Positions 60,301-64,000 of a stretch of DNA of 64,000 nucleotides are shown here, one piece after another (the first letter of the stretch is position 1; every line of letters begins with the position of its first letter). This DNA comes from Dipylidium caninum. Lineage: Eukaryota > Platyhelminthes > Cestoda > Cyclophyllidea > Dipylidiidae. Position numbers and translations under genes: made by a program. The notes under the pieces were generated by a model that did not search any database, had not been told where the DNA came from, and was given only the letters and a program-made list of their open reading frames with translations. The stretch covers positions 992,001 through 1,056,000 of the forward strand of contig QEYB01001046.1 in NCBI GenBank assembly GCA_017562135.1. Direction: 5' to 3'.

Positions 60301-63300
60301 TGTCTTTTCTGGCAAACGACAAACACACTGTCCATGCCTAATTCAGTCATCGGTGAAGTCAGCATAAAAATAGAAGGTGTGGGAAGCGGTGGGATGAATT
60401 CCCCCCCCCCCCCTCCATCCTCTCCAACGCATTGACCAAAGGGTCACATGGAGGCGGAGATTGACGTGCTCCAACGATCCAAATTCCTCCATTTTTCACA
60501 CGTGGCCGAAAATTAGTCGGAGTCGCCTCAGTAAAGTTGTCTTCTGCCTCGTCCCGCTTGCCAGGCCCTTTAAATGGGTCTCGAGACATCGGTCCATGAC
60601 TGGAATTGCCAGCCTCCATTTAGGAGACGTTGCTTTTGGACGAAGAGGCCTCCACCTCCCCGGCTCAAAGTGAATCGAGGTGGATGGGACCGGTGGCTTA
60701 GTTCATGTGCCAGTGGCTTTTCAGGCCGCTGAAGCGCCGGTGTTGGGTTGCATTAGCGCGGATTTCTGCCCAAGTGGGTTGTCAAAGTGAAGAGCGGCTT
60801 AGAAAGCCAAAAAGTACCCCTGATATTTTAGCAATCTTGAGAAAAACCATTAAATATAGTCAATGTTGGCATTAATCAGGTCTTGGCAATTTATCACGGT
60901 GATTGGTATAGGCCAACGCATGTTTTGCCGAAAAGGAATTCAGTCGGATCCCTGTTTGACATCCAAACTGTGGGCAGGCAACAATGTGAATCTGGTGCTT
61001 GGAGGTGTTTTCCCATAATTTTTCCTCACTTTCACGAATATTCCACTTTATGGTCTAATTTTCCACGGCGTGTCACTTGGCTTGTTCCCCGTCTTTTTCC
61101 ACTGGGCAATCGAAATGCTCTTCCACGTAGTATTCGGATTTTCTGAGAAGCGAATGATCCACCGGTGCGGGCACTTACGTCTACCGCCTTTGCCCTGATG
61201 GAAATGGTCTTGTGGAAGATGTCATTTCTTCGAGGAACTGAGGTTACCCAGCTGAGTGTGTTTGGTTGGTTCCGAGTTGTCCTTCGAAATGCTGTCTGAA
61301 TGGGCTCAACTGCGCCGAATGTATGTCAGGCACCTCGGGGAATGCTCATGCAAAAGAACCGTCGAGCAAATGGAAACCGAGTGAAAAACACTTTTGCCAC
61401 ATCGAGTGCCAACAGACTGGGAGCTGTGGCAAGTCAGGGTCCCCGGGGAGAGGGCGACCTCGAATAAATTGGGAGGAGATGTCAGTACTGTTAACTCGAC
61501 CTCTAGACGATGTTAGTCTCCACGGCGTCGTCCACTCGTCGAATCTCTCCCAGCAAATTGTTCAGGTGGTAGTCCTTAATTCCTACCGCCTCGGTTTGGG
61601 GTTCTCCCAGGCAGAATATGCTCCCCCCTTTCACACGCTCCTTGGTGAAGTTGGAAGGGGAAGTTCTCTCCGAAGTGCCTTTCCGCTTACTGGATATTTG
61701 CATGGTACACACAAGAGTCCACTGAGCAGCTCTGCCAAACCGCCTTGGGCACTCGGCCAGCTCACATTTAGAGGCCTTCGAGATCCACCAACTTCTTTTC
61801 GATGAGACAAATGATGCTTTAATCCTCCTGAGACTCTCCCCATGGCGACGTTTTACCACGAGTGCTTTGCTCTAACAATGCCAGTTTCGTGCCATTTGCG
61901 ACCGGCATGCCTTTCGAGTTTGAAATTGGGCAAATGAGTGCAGGAGAAGGGCAAAGAGTTTGTTTTATGGCGGCCCATTCCGCGCTAGAAAGCCGTGTGA
62001 GGACATGAAAACGCAAACTGGTGTAGTTTTAACGCATCCGCATTGCCATTGTAGCGGCATTTACCACTTGAGAAAAAGCTCCGACTACCCACGGGACAGC
62101 ACGGCGGCGGCCTTCACGACACGCGAGTGCGAGATCGCGCGCTACCACCTGGGCTTCCGACCACGACAGGCGCGGTTCTGCAACCACCCGCGCCTCGGCT
62201 ACGCCATGCTGCCGGTGCTGCGCGCGGCCCGCGCCGTCGGCTTCCACTGTCCCGACACCTTCTCCGACAGGCGGTGGAATTGCTCCTCCGTGGAGGCTCT
62301 GCCGCGAATGTCGGCCGAACTCAAACGAGGTATTTGAAATAAAGCATGCGGTACATTCGTGCTTTGCGTGGCTCTCAGCCCTGACCACTTTAGTCGACTG
62401 ACTAGACGGAAGCTCGGTAGTGGGGAGATGGAAACCACCCAGTGGACGCTGGGAACCAGTTGGAGAAGGGATTATGTGATCAGCACACGAGGGACTGGAG
62501 TAAAAGTGCCTCCACAAAATACTTTTTTCCTTCCCACGTGAAGTCGTGCCACAGATCATAGGGGAACAGAAATGAGGAGCGAAGCGGTCAGCACTATTCG
62601 AGGAGGCATTTGGACGTCCGTTGGGGGTAGAGACAAGGCGTTGGGCATGGAGCGCCCGAAGGACGGTCGAAACGGCTGCGTTAGTGGCGGGGAAGAGTGT
62701 TAGTTGGCATAATCTGAGGTGATCATGGGCACCCGGTCATAAATAATGACCGCTATGGAATTCAAAAGTATGGTTATTTATCAATCATAATTTGTGGTAG
62801 GAGCCGCGGTGCCAGATGCCAGCAGTTTGACTTGCATTCACACGATGCACGTTGGCGTTGCATTTAAAAGCGACTCCAGCCTCCATTAGCACAAACATTT
62901 TACGCCAACATGGGCAAATGGGTGAGCGAAGAGTGCGACGTGGTTTAATGCATTCCAGCGTTAACCAAATTATCACTTCACCAAAGTCCGCCAAATGCCA
63001 CCGAGTTGAGGTGTTACCCCCGAGCCTGGGGTTGACCGTGCTGGGCAAAGTCCCCTACAAGGCGGTGCGTGGCGAATGCCTCCTTCTGCCATTCTCAGCG
63101 GACCGAATTCACCGCGCCGGCGACTCCTTCACGCCTTGACATCACCCACCATATAAACACCACTACTAGCGTTTAAAAGTATGAGTTAGCGTTAAGTAGA
63201 AGGGTTAAAACTTCAACCAGAGGCGTCCAAGCAGTTGGCGGATCGAGCAACCGAGGGGGAAGAAGGAGCGAGTCCCGGCTTGGTCATTAGAGGCGTCAAA

Positions 63301-64000
63301 AGTGCAAGTAAAAGTGAATGCGGTCAGAGTGATAACTTGAAAACCGCCGTAGGTGCGCCGTCTCGTGCCTAGTCGAGGGAGATGCCGAGTGTTGTCTCGC
63401 AAGGGAACTGCCCAACATTCGCATAAACGACTTGTCGGTGTACAAAAGAGCCGTAATTCGGGCTTCCGAGTACGAAATTCGCTAGATGGTGGGTTGATGT
63501 GGGAAGACTTGCGGCGTGAGAAATTCTAGTGGAGTAGAACTGCCTCCATCCATTGCGCACAGGTACAAGGGAACAGGCGATTGTGCATGCCTACGCAGCG
63601 GCGGCACTCATCTTCGAAATTGGGCGCTACTGCGCCCTGAACAAGATTCGCTACTGCTCCTGCGGCATGACCGGCGGCACGGAGATGATTATCAGTCCGG
63701 AGGGAGGGCAGATGTCGCGCTTCCCTCCGGGTTTCCTGCCCTCCCAACGCCGGGTGCGTCGCCAACTGGATATGGCCAAATTCCGCAAGATCAGCGACGC
63801 CATCTCCTTCCAACCAGAAGCCTCCCACCAGCATCAACAACAAGTGCAGCAACTGATGCAGACGCAGGTGCAGAACACGCACTACTGGAGTGGGTGTCCG
63901 GACAACGTGGACACGGCGCGGAGCTACGTGGCGCAGTTTTTGGGCTTTGACGAGAGACACCTCCTCATGGTGGGCTACCACCCGCGCAGTCAGTCCTCCG
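51690..64000 (+). CDS. Wnt11-like secreted ligand, 3' end beyond the window
   Basis: Three exons are visible: 51690-51799, 62055-62329 and 63563-64000, the last running off the window; 274 residues are seen. Wnts are secreted, lipid-modified cysteine-rich ligands for Frizzled receptors; Wnt11 members often act in planar polarity and axis patterning. Exon 1 encodes a signal peptide (MPWTIG..LLTLLLILACLF) and AIQW, ends CT|GTAAGT, and joins in phase to C|GGC, giving AIQWLGIYHLRKSS, parallel to GIKWLALSKT of vertebrate Wnt11. Exon 2 has RFCN-type FCNHPR, FHCPDTFSDRRWNCSS (N112 a glycosylation site) and ends KRG|TRE, a conserved Wnt splice position. Exon 3 has TREQAIVHAYAAAAL, RYCSCG and YWSGCPDN. 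WNCSS favours Wnt11 over Wnt4 (WNCST). The odd part is 77 residues between C162 and C240, against about a dozen in human WNT11, including RRVRR (191-195) and a Gln/His-rich stretch. Confidence 0.85.
51858..51936 (+). repeat. CCT-rich polypyrimidine tract
   Basis: About 80 bp made almost only of C and T (CTC/CCT triplets with CACC interruptions). It starts about 60 nt after the Wnt exon 1 donor. Long polypurine-polypyrimidine tracts can form triplex (H-) DNA. The open frames through it encode only Ser or Gly or Glu runs and are not genes. Confidence 0.9.
53822..53845 (+). repeat. (GGT)n microsatellite
   Basis: About eight GGT triplets, seen directly, inside the Wnt first intron. Confidence 0.9.
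55380..55572. repeat. Compound simple-repeat block with complementary tetranucleotide arms
   Basis: In order: an AC run (55380-55399), a TCCG tetranucleotide array (55467-55488), CCCG repeats (to about 55508), a GT run (about 55518-55532), GAAC repeats, then a GGAC array (55544-55572). TCCG and GGAC arrays are reverse complements separated by about 55 nt, so a long hairpin is possible. AC and GT runs are also mutually complementary. Confidence 0.85.
55790..55870 (+). repeat. G-rich (GGGGA/GGCGA)n tract
   Basis: About 80 bp of closely spaced runs of three to five G on the plus strand (AGGGGAGGGGAGGCGAGGGG and similar). Such spacing is suitable for G-quadruplexes. It lies in the Wnt first intron, 220 bp after the complementary tetranucleotide arrays. 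Confidence 0.85.
57319..57346 (+). repeat. (TG)n microsatellite
   Basis: A pure TG dinucleotide run of about 28 nt in the Wnt first intron. Confidence 0.9.
59130..59345. other. G+C-dense, CpG-containing segment
   Basis: About 200 bp dominated by C and G: CT-rich on the left, then CCGGCCGG-type palindromes around 59255-59285 and several CpGs. It could be a regulatory element or alternative promoter of the Wnt gene. Only composition supports this. No conserved protein frame is seen. Confidence 0.3.
59575..59594 (+). repeat. (CA)n microsatellite
   Basis: A CA dinucleotide run of about 20 nt in the Wnt first intron. Confidence 0.9.

Larger units (their letters stand above)
51800..62054 (+). other. 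First intron of the Wnt11-like gene (10.3 kb)
   Basis: Inferred from the phase-compatible junction of the signal-peptide exon with the first Wnt-domain exon. It contains no recognisable coding exon. It is rich in simple repeats (51858-51936, 53822-53845, 55380-55572, 55790-55870, 57319-57346, 59575-59594, C runs at 56190 and 60401). G+C-dense segments at about 57380-57500 and 59130-59345 could be regulatory. Long open frames here follow from the composition. Confidence 0.75.

Overview
The window is nuclear DNA of a multicellular animal, most likely a flatworm and probably a tapeworm. The evidence is spliced genes with animal-specific products (a Wnt11-like ligand, a CREB-family bZIP factor) and very short introns. 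Five introns in each RMDN1-like gene are 31-39 nt, two SIRT6 introns are 37-38 nt, and others in SIRT6 and NCAPH cluster at 65-73 nt. Two small size classes of intron are, to my knowledge, typical of cestodes. I see no prokaryotic, viral or CRISPR features, no rRNA and no convincing tRNA. All gene models were built by joining conserved protein blocks at GT/AG sites with matching phase, without a transcript.

Left part (1-24 kb): a CREB-like bZIP gene on the minus strand (2039-10932, three exons), a single-exon GPI fourth-mannose transferase PIGZ/SMP3 on the plus strand (12833-14308), a five-exon SIRT6 on the minus strand (15170-20783), and a two-exon GINS1/PSF1 on the plus strand (21968-24055). 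SIRT6 and GINS1 are head to head about 1.2 kb apart. Two diverged copies of one dispersed repeat lie in introns of SIRT6 and GINS1.

Middle part (24-44 kb): two tandem cofactor-dependent phosphoglycerate mutase-like genes on the plus strand share every intron position. Copy 1 keeps the catalytic His and Glu but has a one-base frameshift and no visible start. Copy 2 is fully open but has lost the phospho-histidine (H to N) and the catalytic Glu (E to A), so it reads as a pseudoenzyme. Next come NCAPH (condensin I kleisin subunit, minus strand, 11 visible exons) and two tandem RMDN1-like genes (minus strand). In the RMDN1-like pair, about 0.84 kb of exons and introns is almost identical while exon 1 has diverged, which suggests gene conversion.

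Right part (44-64 kb): base composition becomes visibly richer in G+C from about 46 kb and simple repeats become frequent. A Wnt11-like gene occupies 51690 to the window end: a short signal-peptide exon, a first intron of about 10.3 kb, then two recognisable Wnt exons, the last cut by the window edge. The roughly 7.5 kb upstream of it holds no gene I can support.

Taken together the genes cover transcription (CREB-like), chromatin and genome maintenance (SIRT6, GINS1, NCAPH), glycolysis or a derivative of it (PGM pair), GPI-anchor synthesis (PIGZ), microtubule-associated TPR proteins (RMDN1-like pair) and developmental signalling (Wnt). They do not form one pathway.
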